This document shows, one piece after another, positions 40,235-49,379 of a stretch of 64,000 bases of DNA. Source of the DNA: Bettongia penicillata ogilbyi. Taxonomy: Eukaryota; Chordata; Mammalia; Diprotodontia; Potoroidae. Location of the stretch: assembly GCA_023548195.1 (NCBI GenBank), contig JAJHZJ010000009.1, positions 6,842,215-6,906,214 on the forward strand. The letters run 5' to 3'. Position 1 is the first letter of the stretch; every line of letters starts with the position of its first letter. The translations under genes and the position numbers were made by a program. Below the pieces are notes generated by a model. The model was given only the letters and a program-made list of their open reading frames with translations. It made no database searches and had not been told where the DNA came from.

Positions 40235-41199
40235 TATATAGGAACTGTTTTTAACTTTCCAGGCTTTCTTTTGGGTATATCTAAGTAATTACCTCTTTCC
40301 TCAAATCCTATCCTCAGTGGAAGTGCATCTGAGCAGTCCCTGGATATTTCTGCTGTACTGATAAAACTATCTCATATTTTGTGTAACTCCTGAAAAATTC
40401 AGGATCTGAAAGGCTGGGCATGGTTTTAGGTTCCCATTAGTCTACTGAGCTGTCTGGGGAGGTTATGATCTTAGGAGGAGTGGGAACTTGAAATACACAC
40501 ACTACTGTCTCTGAGTTGTTTCTTGACTTGGTGAAGACCTGAAGGACTTAGGAAAATTCTTATAAAATCCATAACTGGAATTGGGCCAACTTCTAATGTA
40601 GACCTATCTGCTTTTTAGAACATAGTGTGTGTGTGTGGGCCTTGGAAGTAATTTCTCCATTTCAAATCAATAGTTCCATCACAGGCATATAAAGTATCTT
40701 TTCATTAAGATGCTTTTTTTATGTTGTTCTTGTGCTTTAGAAGGGGAAACAGAGTCAACATTTTGTTTGTTTGAGGGAAGGGCTGGTTTTGCAATGCTCC
40801 AAGAATATTTCCAGTTATCTCAGACTCACAGGGGAAATTCCCCCAAACAAAACTATTTTTAATTCTAATTTTAAAAAATAACATACATGCAAAGTAGATA
40901 TCTCTATGGCTGAGCATGACCGCCATGTTATCTTTGCGATGCACATTTCCCAGAGGTCTGTATGGAATCCTACAGTATAGTTATGCCCTCCCAGATATGA
41001 TTGCTGCCATGATTATGCAACTAATTCATAGGGTTCTGGGGAATGTAGTTCCTAAGGAAGATGTAGCTTTACGTTCAATCATAGTGACATAGGGCCATGT
41101 GTGTGTTTGTGTATGTGTATACATACTCATGCATATGTGGAAAATCAAACACATGGAAGGGTGTTGTCAATTGAAGAAGGGTAGGGGAGAAGGTGTTAG
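40235..41199. other. Unassigned non-coding stretch
   Basis: About 960 bases without a named repeat. Small TG runs at 40625-40637 and 41098-41121. The 79-codon reverse frame 40705-40944 has no domain. Confidence 0.4.
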
Positions 41200-41414
41200 C
41201 AGAGGTAACGTGGCACAGCAAAAAGACCCCTAGACTTGGGGTCAAGAGAGTTTGCCCTCCTTTATTCTCCCCAACTTTTCCACCTCTAATCATCAATATT
41301 TTCACCTGAAAAGAAGGGGAGAATAATGCTTAAATACTATTTTATAAGGCTGTTACCAGCAAAGCTTTTTGTGAACCATAAGATGCCATAGAAATGTGAG
41401 TTGCTATTATCATA
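41200..41414 (+). mobile_element. MIR-type SINE
   Basis: AGAGGTAACGTGGCACAGC, CCTAGACTTGGGGTCAAGAG, AGGGGAGAATAATGC, TTATAAGGCTGTTACCAGC, GATGCCATAGAAATGTGAGTTGCTATTATC. Confidence 0.8.
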
Positions 41415-42397
41415 GCGGGTGGGTGGAGTATCCAGAAGTCTCAACACATGCTGGGAATCAGAAACCCAGACACGAGACTGCCATGGGTAGAGCTCAAGAA
41501 TTCTGCTTTCTCATGGTCTCATCCTTTTGTTTCCCTGAGCATCAACCCCTGGACAAATCCTACTTTAATTCTTCATGGTCACCTTCAGGGGCATATGGGG
41601 CTCAATTTGGCCCTGGAAGACCTACCCCGACAGATGGCTTTTCTCTGTCCCCTTCAGTGAGAGGGGAGTTTGACAAGGGAAGAACTACTCCTAGTGATAG
41701 CGGTGGATTAGGACTCATCCCAAGGACATCTACTGTAAGAATTGTCATCCTTTTGGGCCCTGGACCAGAGGAGTGAACTTTATCACCTAGAGTTGACATG
41801 GGCAAGATAGATGGGCTCCTTCTGGATCTCTTGCCAGTTATTGCTTGAGCTGCCAGAAAATCTTCATCATTCTGTTTGGAATGGCTGTGGGCCCATCCCC
41901 CCACTGCCAGCTGGCTCCCTGAACAAGCAGGCTGCCTAAGCAAGCCTACCTCTTTCCTCCATTTCAACGCCTGCTCCAGAAGGCTGGGGCTTTTCTGCCA
42001 TGTTTCCAATTCTGTTCACTGTTATTCATACATGCCTATTCTTAACTCCAAGCTGCCTCAGAATGTGTCTGTGTCTTAGAACAGCACAAGACCCAAGCAA
42101 TTTAGCAAGGAATTATTCAAAGGAGGGGAAAGGTTCCCTTGAATAATGCATGTCTCCACTGACTGATACTCTCCATTAAAAATGAAGCCTGCTCCAGTCA
42201 CCTTTGCAGGCTACCGAGTAACCACAGGAACAATCCAAAACCCTTCAGGGATGCTGTCAGGGATGCACCATAATTACATATAAAACCATTTTTTTCCTCC
42301 TTGTGTACAAGATTTTCAGGTTATTAACAATCCCATAATGTTTAGAAGAGCCAAGAGAAAGAGCAATGAGGCACAAAATCAACACTATTTCAACCTA
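41415..42397. other. Unassigned, comparatively GC-rich stretch
   Basis: 41450-42000 is richer in G and C than its surroundings and has overlapping frames on both strands (126 codons forward 41396-41776, 135 codons reverse 41602-42009). Neither has a recognised domain or signal peptide. The forward frame starts inside the preceding MIR, so it is not a gene as drawn. An old LTR or unique DNA are both possible. Confidence 0.4.
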
Positions 42398-42399
42398 GC

Positions 42400-42530
42400 A
42401 ATCAATACACATATATGGAACACCTACTATGTGGCATCCACCAAGTAATCAATACACAGATATGAAACACCTACTATGTGGCATCCACCAAGTAATCAAT
42501 ACACATATATTAAATGCCTACTACGTGGCA
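42400..42530. repeat. 47-base tandem repeat, 2.8 copies
   Basis: Units 42400-42446 and 42447-42493 differ at only a few positions. A partial third starts at 42494 and continues into TAAATGCCTACTACGTGGCAGG. The unit (AATCAATACACATATATG ... CACCTACTATGTGGCATCC) derives from the 5' end of a T element. Confidence 0.97.
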
Positions 42531-42559
42531 GGACCTGTGCTTTACTTCAGGGCTAAAAA

Positions 42560-42778
42560 AGTTAAAAAATAGGACAATCGCACTTTAGATTTGAAAGAGA
42601 CCTTTTAAAAAAGTCACTTAATTCAACACTCTCAGTTTACAGATGAGGAAATGAAGCTCAGAGATGAGTTATACAATAAGATAGTAATTGGTTATACAAT
42701 AAGATAGTAATTGAGGCAGAATTAGAACCCAGGCCTCCTGACTTCTTATCTAATACTTTTTCTTATCCAGTGCTTTTA
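42560..42778 (-). mobile_element. MIR-type SINE, antisense, with internal duplication
   Basis: CACTTTAGATTTGAAAGAGACC, AGTTTACAGATGAGGAAATGAAGC, GAATTAGAACCCAGGCCTCCTGACTTC, CAGTGCTTTTAATGG. The duplication at 42668-42713 lies where 'ggtaaagtgacttgcc' is expected. Confidence 0.85.
42668..42713. repeat. 23-base perfect tandem duplication
   Basis: Two identical 23-base copies beginning GTTATACAATAAGATAG (42668-42690 and 42691-42713), within the antisense MIR. Confidence 0.97.
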
Positions 42779-42994
42779 ATGGTGATAACTCTTGGTAAGG
42801 GTTTCTACAGCTGTCTGTGAAGATTGATTCGAGGAAGGAGGAGACCGTAACTGAGTCATGTAAATAACATTTTTTTTCCATTCAAAAGCATCTGCTTTTT
42901 ATCTTGTCAGCAGACTTTTAAAATCAATATAAAACTAGAATTTACTGGTAGCATCCTATTTTCCTTACTCTTCTGCTTCTATAGGACCTGACTC

Positions 42995-43172
42995 TACAAC
43001 CTAAGAAGACGGAGCTGAAGGGAACCTTAGAAATCCCCCAGTACCATTCCCTTTCACAAATACAGGATGAATACCCAAAAGGGGAAGTGATTTGGCTGAA
43101 GTCACTCAGGTAGGTTAGTGATTGAGCAGGGATTATAAAACCGAGGTGTCCTGGTTCCAAGGTAGGACTCCT
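42995..43172 (-). mobile_element. MIR-type SINE, antisense
   Basis: GGAGCTGAAGGGAACCTTAG, CACAAATACAGGATGAATACCC, GAAGTGATTTGGCTGAAGTCACTCAGG, GAGCAGGGATTATAAAACC, GTGTCCTGGTTCC. Confidence 0.8.
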
Positions 43173-43184
43173 TCCATAGAAAAG

Positions 43185-43292
43185 AAAAGTGCCAGATGAA
43201 GAGTCAGAACATTGGGTTTGAACCCTGCCTCAGACACTTAATAAATAATCCCTGGTGCTTTAACTTCCTCTCAAGTAAAATGAGGTTGCTTG
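43185..43292 (+). mobile_element. MIR-type SINE fragment
   Basis: AGTGCCAGATGAAGAGTCAG, TGGGTTTGAACCCTGCCTCAGACAC, CTTTAACTTCCTCTCAAGTAAAATGAGG. The B-box-to-CORE portion only. Confidence 0.7.
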
Positions 43293-43294
43293 TG

Positions 43295-43513
43295 ATTGTA
43301 AGCTGTTGTTGTATTCAGCTGTGTCTAACCCCATTTGGCAAAGATACTGGAGTGGTTTACCATTTTCTTCTCCAGCTTATTTTACAGATGAGGAAAAAGA
43401 GGCAACACAGCGTAGAGTCATGTAGCTAGTCAGTATCCCAGGCTGGATTTGAACTCAGTCTTCCTGGCTGCAGGCCCAGCACTGTCTCCACTGTGCCACC
43501 TAGCTGCCCTTCA
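43295..43513 (-). mobile_element. Marsupial tRNA-derived SINE, antisense, full length
   Basis: GTTGTTGTATTCAGCTGTGTC, CCCATTTGGCAAAGATACTGGAGTGG, TTCTTCTCCAGCTTATTTTACAGATGAGG, GGCTGGATTTGAACTCAGTC, CACTGTGCCACCTAGCTGCCC. Confidence 0.95.
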
Positions 43514-43619
43514 TAAAATAGAAATGTGAACTCTTGCTGTTTTCATAAGATTAATTTAAAAAGAGGCAGAGACTAGTAGAAATTTCTCAGTAAATCTACT
43601 GTAATCAAATCCAGAGGAT

Positions 43620-43890
43620 TAACAATGACAATAAATTATAAATAAATAATGATAATAAATGATAAACATATATCATTTAAAGTAATTTACAACTATAATT
43701 TCATTTTATTCTCACAATAAACCTGGGAGGTAGGAGCTACTGTTACCTTCATTTTACAGATGAAGAAATTGGGGTCCATGGAAAAGTTAAGCAACTTCTC
43801 CTGGTGTCACTTTGCTAGTGATTAGTGAGGCCAGACTGGAACTCTAGCCTTCCCGATTCCGAGTCCAGTGCTATACCCACTGGACTTCTC
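43620..43890 (-). mobile_element. MIR-type SINE, antisense, full length
   Basis: AATAATGATAATAAATGATA, ATTTAAAGTAATTTACAAC, CTCACAATAAACCTGGGAGGTAGG, TTCATTTTACAGATGAAGAAATTGGGG, AGTGATTAGTGAGGCC, CGAGTCCAGTGCTATACCCAC. Confidence 0.92.
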
Positions 43891-44034
43891 AATAGGCTCA
43901 TAAAGTAACCAGTCAGTTAAGGAAAGGACAGCTTAGCTGCAAAGCTCCCAATTTTAGATTAATCATGAATTACAAACTTGAATCAACTCTAAAACCCGAA
44001 GAAACCCAAAAAATATTATCTGGGAAGGGAGTGT

Positions 44035-44612
44035 GGGGCAGTAGAAAGGATACCAGATGAGATATGAAAGGATTTTAGTTCAGATTTAGTTCAACTCTAC
44101 TATTTCTATTACCTGTGGGATAAGGTTGGGCAAGGAACTAGCCCCCCTTACCTCTCCAGGCTTCTTACACCTGACTCTGATGTTCACTCTTCGGTCCAGT
44201 GACATGGGCCTCCTGGCTCTTTCCCAGAACAAGATCCTCCATCTCTCAGCTCCTCATGTTTTCTCTGGTTGTCTCCCACGCATGCAATGTTCTTCCTTCT
44301 CCACTCTGGCTACTGACCTCTCTGGCTTCAAGTCCTAACTAAAATTCCATATTTGACAGGAACTCTTCCTTAATACCTCTTACTTCAAATGCTTTCCTTG
44401 TCTTAATCATTCCCTTTTAATCCCATATATAGCTTGCTTGGCATGTATTCATTGTCTCCCACTTTAGACTGTAGACTCCTTGAGGATTGGGACAATCTTT
44501 TGCCTCATTTTGTCTCAACACTTAATCAATGTTTATTGAATTGTTTCTGAGTCTCAGTTTCCTCATCTGTAAAATGACCTCCAAGATCTCTTCTAGTTTT
44601 AAATCTAGGAAT
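44035..44612 (+). mobile_element. MIR-type SINE split by an L2 insertion
   Basis: 5' part 44035-44141 (GGGGCAGTAGAAAGGATACC, GTGGGATAAGGTTGGGCAAGG). The CORE and tail resume at 44546 (GTCTCAGTTTCCTCATCTGTAAAATGACC, AAGATCTCTTCTAGTTTTAAATC). Confidence 0.8.
44142..44545 (+). mobile_element. LINE-2 3' end, nested in MIR
   Basis: TCTGGTTGTCTCCCACGCATGCAATG, TCTCTGGCTTCAAGTCCTAACTAAAATTCC, ACAGGAACTCTTCCTTAATACC, GACTGTAGACTCCTTGAGGATTGGG, ACACTTAATCAATGTTTATTGAATTG. About 400 bases of collinear L2 3'-UTR. Confidence 0.88.
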
Positions 44613-44817
44613 ATGCTTAAAAGAATAAGGTGGAAGAATTATTCTCTTTTTTGTCTCTTTTGACTCTTGGCAATACCTATAATAAATCTTGTCTGATGAG
44701 ACTGCCGTCCTCTTACTGCAGTTCAGATTAATGCTCCAGTTGGTTCAGTGGTTGGTGGATTATAAGACAATCTCAATAGCCTGTGAATCCTAAGAAAACA
44801 GAACAATACTTTATCTA
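44613..44817. other. Unassigned non-coding spacer
   Basis: No repeat or gene recognised. Confidence 0.35.
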
Positions 44818-44998
44818 ACCTTTTTATGTCCCCCAGTACCCTAGAACAGTGCTCTGAGCACAAAGTGGGAACTTATTGCATTAATTGTTAAATAGATGGA
44901 CAGACCCATAGAGGGATATTATGGAGATCAAATGAGGTAATGATGTGAAAATATTTTCTTAGAAATTAAAAGTACTATATAAATAATAGGTTCCAAGT
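44818..44998 (+). mobile_element. LINE-2 tail and MIR 3' end
   Basis: 44818-44905 resembles an L2 end (TCCCCCAGTACCCTAGAAC, AAGTGGGAACTTATTGC). 44908-44998 is a MIR 3' end (TGGAGATCAAATGAGGTAATGATGTG, ATTAAAAGTACTATATAAATAATAGG). Confidence 0.6.
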
Positions 44999-44999
44999 T

Positions 45000-45237
45000 T
45001 TAAAACTAGAAGGAAATTCAAAAGTCATTTAGTCTATGGCTTCTTAAACTTTTCCCACTTACGACCCCTTCAGCACTTCTTAAACTGTGGGTTGCAAGGT
45101 CGCGTAGTTTAAGATTGAGTCCAACTTTCTTATTTTACAGATGAGGAAATCAAGGTCCAAAGACATTAAATTATTTTCCCAAGGTCAAAATTTGAACCTA
45201 GCTCCTCTGACTCCAAATTCAACACCATCCTACTCCC
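45000..45237 (-). mobile_element. MIR-type SINE, antisense, split by an hAT MITE
   Basis: TTAAAACTAGAAGGAAATTC and AAGTCATTTAGTCTA lead to the insert. The SINE resumes with GAGTCCAACTTTCTTATTTTACAGATGAGG, AAATTTGAACCTAGCTCCTCTGACTCC, CAACACCATCCTAC. Confidence 0.88.
45038..45110 (+). mobile_element. hAT-type MITE fossil, family D, nested in MIR
   Basis: CTTCTTAAACTTTTCCCACTTACGACCCC, CAGCACTTCTTAAACTGTGGGTTGCAAGG. The reverse-complement copy is at 32943-33047. TTAGTCTA before and TTGAGTCCA after are compatible with a decayed 8-base duplication. Confidence 0.75.
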
Positions 45238-45957
45238 TGGGAATTGCCCGATGGGAATAGGAGGTAGGTTGATCATGTTGTAAGAACCAATGACCCTTCT
45301 AAGCACTTCCCAAGACCTAGAGGAAAATCTCTAGGATGTTAAGGAAATTCTCAAAAAAGAAATTATGGGAAGATATGACTAAGATTTGTATAGGATGAGG
45401 TGAAGATAGCTTATCATCTACACCAAAGGAGGGATGGAGATCATAGATTCACTGACAAGGAATTATGGGTTACATGGTGTTCCTTATTAGGTCTATTTCT
45501 CCACTTAGAACATGACTCTTTTTTTTAAAGGGAGATTCATATTCAAATCTTCTCGTAGGCATTGTTAGTCTAAATAAATTACTCTAAATCTTTTCTATGC
45601 CACAGCTAATCAATAGCACTGATGAAGCTCCATCAGGGTAGACAGTGCTGCTATAGGCTGGAGGCTGCTTTCTGAGAAGAGCTGAGTATTTCTCAGGAAG
45701 TCCTGCAGGTGAGATTGGGGAAGGAGTGTCCATTGACATCTAAATTTACTTTCTCTATAGCTAAAATTCTTTTTCATCAACAAATGTCTAAAGGTTTTCT
45801 AGCATACCCATGAAATCAAAGACACTGATTATTCACATTCATGATGGAAACTTATATTTTGCTAACAACCAGTCTGGAAAAGTTACTTTCACCAGGGTAA
45901 ACAAATCCAAATTTATGCCAAGGAAAAACAGATTAAAGAAAATAATGCTAATGTCAT
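45238..45957. other. Unassigned non-coding stretch
   Basis: About 720 bases with no recognised repeat and no frame over 60 codons. Confidence 0.45.
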
Positions 45958-46092
45958 TACTATAGTGGAAAGGGAACTAGACTAGGAGAGTCTTAATCCT
46001 GGCTCTGACCCTTCCTTACTGAATATCCTTATATAAATTACTTTTCTTCTCTCAGCCTCAATTTGATGCTGTTTAAAGTGGACGTAAGAATA
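45958..46092 (+). mobile_element. MIR-type SINE, 3'-truncated
   Basis: CTATAGTGGAAAGGGAACTAGACTAGGAG, CTTAATCCTGGCTCTGACC, TTCTCTCAGCCTCAATTTG. Confidence 0.8.
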
Positions 46093-46280
46093 CACAAACC
46101 ATTTACAACAAGGAATACTTTTGTAAACTGCAAACACAATTTATACATGCAATTTATAATCTTGCCTTGTGACAGAGAAGTTAAATGACTTGCTCAGGGT
46201 CACACAATTGGTAGATGTCAGAGGCAACATTTACGAAATCAGTTCTCTATCCATATACCACAATGCCTCTCAGAGGTTAT
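46093..46280 (-). mobile_element. MIR-type SINE, antisense
   Basis: AAGTTAAATGACTTGCTCAGGGTCACACAATTGG, CAGTTCTCTATCCATATACC. The 3' side (46093-46150) is weak. Confidence 0.75.
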
Positions 46281-46307
46281 AGAAATCAGTCCAAAGAATA
46301 TATGAAA

Positions 46308-46402
46308 TTAGAATTTTAAGATGGATAGGACCTTTGAGATTGTTTAGTTGAATCCTCTCATTTTATGGAGAGGGAAACTGAGACCCAGAGAGATGAGTTA
46401 TC
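46308..46402 (-). mobile_element. MIR-type SINE fragment, antisense
   Basis: GGATAGGACCTTTGAGATTGTTTAG, TTGAATCCTCTCATTTTATGG, GGGAAACTGAGACCCAGAGAG. Confidence 0.8.
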
Positions 46403-46529
46403 AGCATCAATTTTATTCCTTGGGTTTCCTGTTTCCTCAATAGCATAGGGTGAATGTTGCTTTGTCCCAGAGCCAAACCACTACTTCACTCACAATCCTC
46501 TGCAGGTTCCCTGCTCCACAACTGATCAC

Positions 46530-46805
46530 AAGATCCTAAATATAGTGAGGAAGGAGACATCAGAAGTTATTTATTTCAACTCCTTTCATTTTACAGCTGT
46601 CCGAAGAAATGGAGGTCTACTGAGATTCGGTGACTTGGGCAAGGCTGCACCAGCAAGAAGCATCAGAGGAGATTGAAACTCAGGCCTTCTGAATTGGCAA
46701 TCTACTCCAGTACCTTTGCCAAGAAAACCCCCAATAGGCTCATGTATGTCAGACACAACTGAGATGACTGAACAACTTCTGACTTCAAAGCCACCATATC
46801 TTGCT
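46530..46805 (-). mobile_element. MIR-type SINE, antisense, split by a SINE fragment
   Basis: GAGGAAGGAGACATCAGAAG, CATTTTACAGCTGTCCGAAG, GGTGACTTGGGCAAGGC, GAAACTCAGGCCTTCTGA. After the insert it resumes with CTTCTGACTTCAAAGCC and ACCATATCTTGC. Confidence 0.8.
46693..46775 (+). mobile_element. Marsupial SINE 3' fragment, 5'-truncated, with target duplications
   Basis: ATTGGCAATCTACTCCAGTACC, TTTGCCAAGAAAACCCCC, GTCAGACACAACTGAGATG, ACTGAACAA. Flanked by direct CTTCTGA repeats (46686-46692 and 46776-46782), and the MIR reads through once these are merged. Confidence 0.88.
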
Positions 46806-47435
46806 CCTGTCACTGTATCACACTGTTTCCTGGGCTACCTGCCCCAGGATCCTGTCATGATGGTGTCCCTCCATCACCTTTCCAGTTCACACAGGGACAA
46901 AGGTTGGACCACTCCCTCTGCAGGATCTACCTCCTGTTGCCAACATCCTCTCTCCTCCCCAACTGCTTTTAACCCTGAAAGTATTCCTGTTTAGAACTCT
47001 ATTTTCTCTGGAGCAAGACAGCTGAGAGAAAAGTCCTCTCACTGGAAAGTCCTGCATAGTTACTAAAACATTGATATTAAACTGACTGGGGCCCCCCAAA
47101 TTCCTACCCAGTTTTGTGTACAGCTGTCACAAAATGAAAAAGACTCTTCTGAATGCTATCTTCAGGCCTGCCAAGTCTTGGCTGAGTGAGAGCGCTTAAT
47201 TAGATACTGGAACGTTTTTTAATCGATGACAAGTAAATTCCAGGCTGAGTATTGTTTCGTCTGGGTCACAGATTGCTTGTGTGTTTTCAGGAGCCCAAAT
47301 GTCATTATTTTCTTTATGGGAGAGAGAATTATAGACTTTTTTTGGTACTAGGGCAGGTAGGGGGTCCGTGTCCTCTTCATATAGGCAAGGTGGGCACAGG
47401 TAGGAGAGACAGATGGGTTTTTTAAAATACATTTT
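46806..47435. other. Unassigned non-coding stretch
   Basis: No repeat recognised. 46990-47110, ending GGGGCCCCCCAAATTCC, has no identified family. Confidence 0.4.
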
Positions 47436-48000
47436 TGTTGATATCTTTTGTTTTTACTTTGCCCAGATTTTATTCTGGGTCTCTCCACAAATATCAATTT
47501 TTTTTAATTTTGAAAGGAAAAAAAGAGAAAAAATTCAGCAAAAATAAATACATTACAGAAACAAATAACATTATATTACAACATTATATAACAACATATG
47601 TTGCCAACACCTCCGCAAAGCAGTCAGTAGAGATGTCTTCTCATATCTGTTCTTTGAGGGCAAGCTTGTTCTTTATAATTTTGCAACATTCATTTTTTAT
47701 TGTTCTGTGGTAATCATCCTTTCCACTCATATTGTGGTAGTCATTGTAAAATTCCTCAACAGATAGTGTCTTCTCTGTTTGCAGTTCCTTACTACTGTGA
47801 AAAAGACTGACAAACATTTTGGTATATATGAACATTTAAAATTTATTATTATGATCAGTGAGATCCTTAAAGGTAAAAATCTGTTCAGTAGAGTATGGAT
47901 AATTTAGTCACCTTAGTTGCATAATTACATATTGCTTTCTAGAGTACTAGTTTACTAATTTACATTTCCATGACTAATGCATTAGTGTGCCTAATGTAGA
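47436..48000 (-). mobile_element. L1 3' region, antisense, decayed
   Basis: TTGTTTTTACTTTGCCCAG (tail), then TGTGGTAATCATCC, TTGTGGTAGTCATTG, ATAGTGTCTTCTCTGTTTGCAGTTCC, AACATTTTGGTATATATG and TTTCTAGAGTACTAGTTTAC, which is L1 3'-region wording read backwards. Old and indel-rich. Confidence 0.65.
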
Positions 48001-48839
48001 GACAGGTTTTTAGCTTCTATGTTTGAAAATAATGTAGAATGAAAACTAAAGTGTAAGTCAGAAGGCCAGAGCTTTAGTTTTTACCGTGAAACTAGCGTAG
48101 ATTAGGTGCTTGATAAAACATGTTAGCTTAAACTGAGACTAGCTACATGACAGTGAGTCCTGGAGAATACACCTTACACATCCAGAGGATGAGCAGAACT
48201 GGATAAACTCTAAGGTCCATTCTATCACTGAAGATACCTTCTCTGCTTGGAGAGCTCCTGGCCACATGGTTGGCTATTGGGCTGTAGGTAAGTTACTAAC
48301 TGTTCAACATGGATGCCTTCATAACTTTTTTGGTATCTTTACTTGCACCAACCCCTTCAAAATCCTAAGTTGAAACTATTTTAGGCTCTACAGTAACTAT
48401 GACACCATGATGTTTTGGTCTGATGACTCTTGCAAAAATTATTCTGAAATGTTACTTATATACTCAGAAGTTAACTTATCTTTGTTCTGTTTTGATCTTT
48501 ATAACCTATTTTTTAACCCAGATTTCATTTTTTTAACTTTGAAATTTTGATATTTGAAAGGGGCAAAGACAAAAATCAACATGACACTTTTTATAAAAAA
48601 AGTTTAATCTTATCTTTGTTAAAGTCTTTTGTTTTTACATAACATTAAGTTCTGCATATGTCCCTTACACTGCTCTCCCCATCCCCACTCAGGGTATCAG
48701 ATGTGGCCTGACAAAAGGATCACCTCCTTAGTCCTGAACATTATGCCTCTCAGTGTAGTCTACAACCAAATTAACTTTTCTGAATATTGAATCACACTAG
48801 CCTCACATATTAAATAAGAATAGGAATTCCCTCTACAAC
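48001..48839. other. Unassigned AT-rich non-coding stretch
   Basis: About 840 bases without a recognised repeat or gene. Confidence 0.4.
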
Positions 48840-49178
48840 ATCTCTGGCAATCAGTCACCTAGTCTGCACTTGAAGACTCCCAGGGATACAGGCAAATGCT
48901 AAACTTCCCCTTTCAGCACTTACCCAGTGTGCCTAGTGGATAATCCAATATTGCCATGGAGCAGCTATTCCCTATACTCTGAAGACGTCTCATTTTACTT
49001 TTGGGCGGCTCTTACTGTTATCCAGTTTTCTCTCATAGGAAACCTAAATCTAATTCTCTTCAACTCTCACATATTCCTCCTAGTTCTGCCCTCTGGGCCC
49101 TAGCAAAACAAATCTAATCTCTTTTGTACATAGCCCTTTAAATACTTGAAGCCAGTTATTATTTTGTCTGTATTTTTT
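48840..49178 (-). mobile_element. CR1/L3 LINE 3' end, antisense
   Basis: Reverse-complement L3 landmarks: CACCTAGTCTGCACTTGAAG, CATAGGAAACCTAAATCTAATTC, ATTCCTCCTAGTTCTGCCCTCTGGGCC, AGCAAAACAAATCTAATCTC, TTTAAATACTTGAAGCCAGTTATTA. In sense these correspond to 'aagtatttgaaaggctg ... gattagacttgttctgcttggccc'. Confidence 0.85.
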
Positions 49179-49379
49179 GTTGTTAAAACATTTAAAAAGT
49201 TTTTAAAAAAACTTTTGAGATCACTATTAATGGCTTATATTTATATTTTTATTCTTAGAGCATTATATGGAAAAAGATACACAACCAGCATCAATAATTT
49301 TAGGAATTTTAGAATTCCTTTCTCAGAGCAATACAGATCTAAATAATAATAATAATAAAGATAAACAAAAAGAAAAAGA

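Noticed and set aside
42400..42530. CRISPR-like array
   Set aside because: Units are head-to-tail copies with no unique spacers, derived from a transposon in a mammalian genome.
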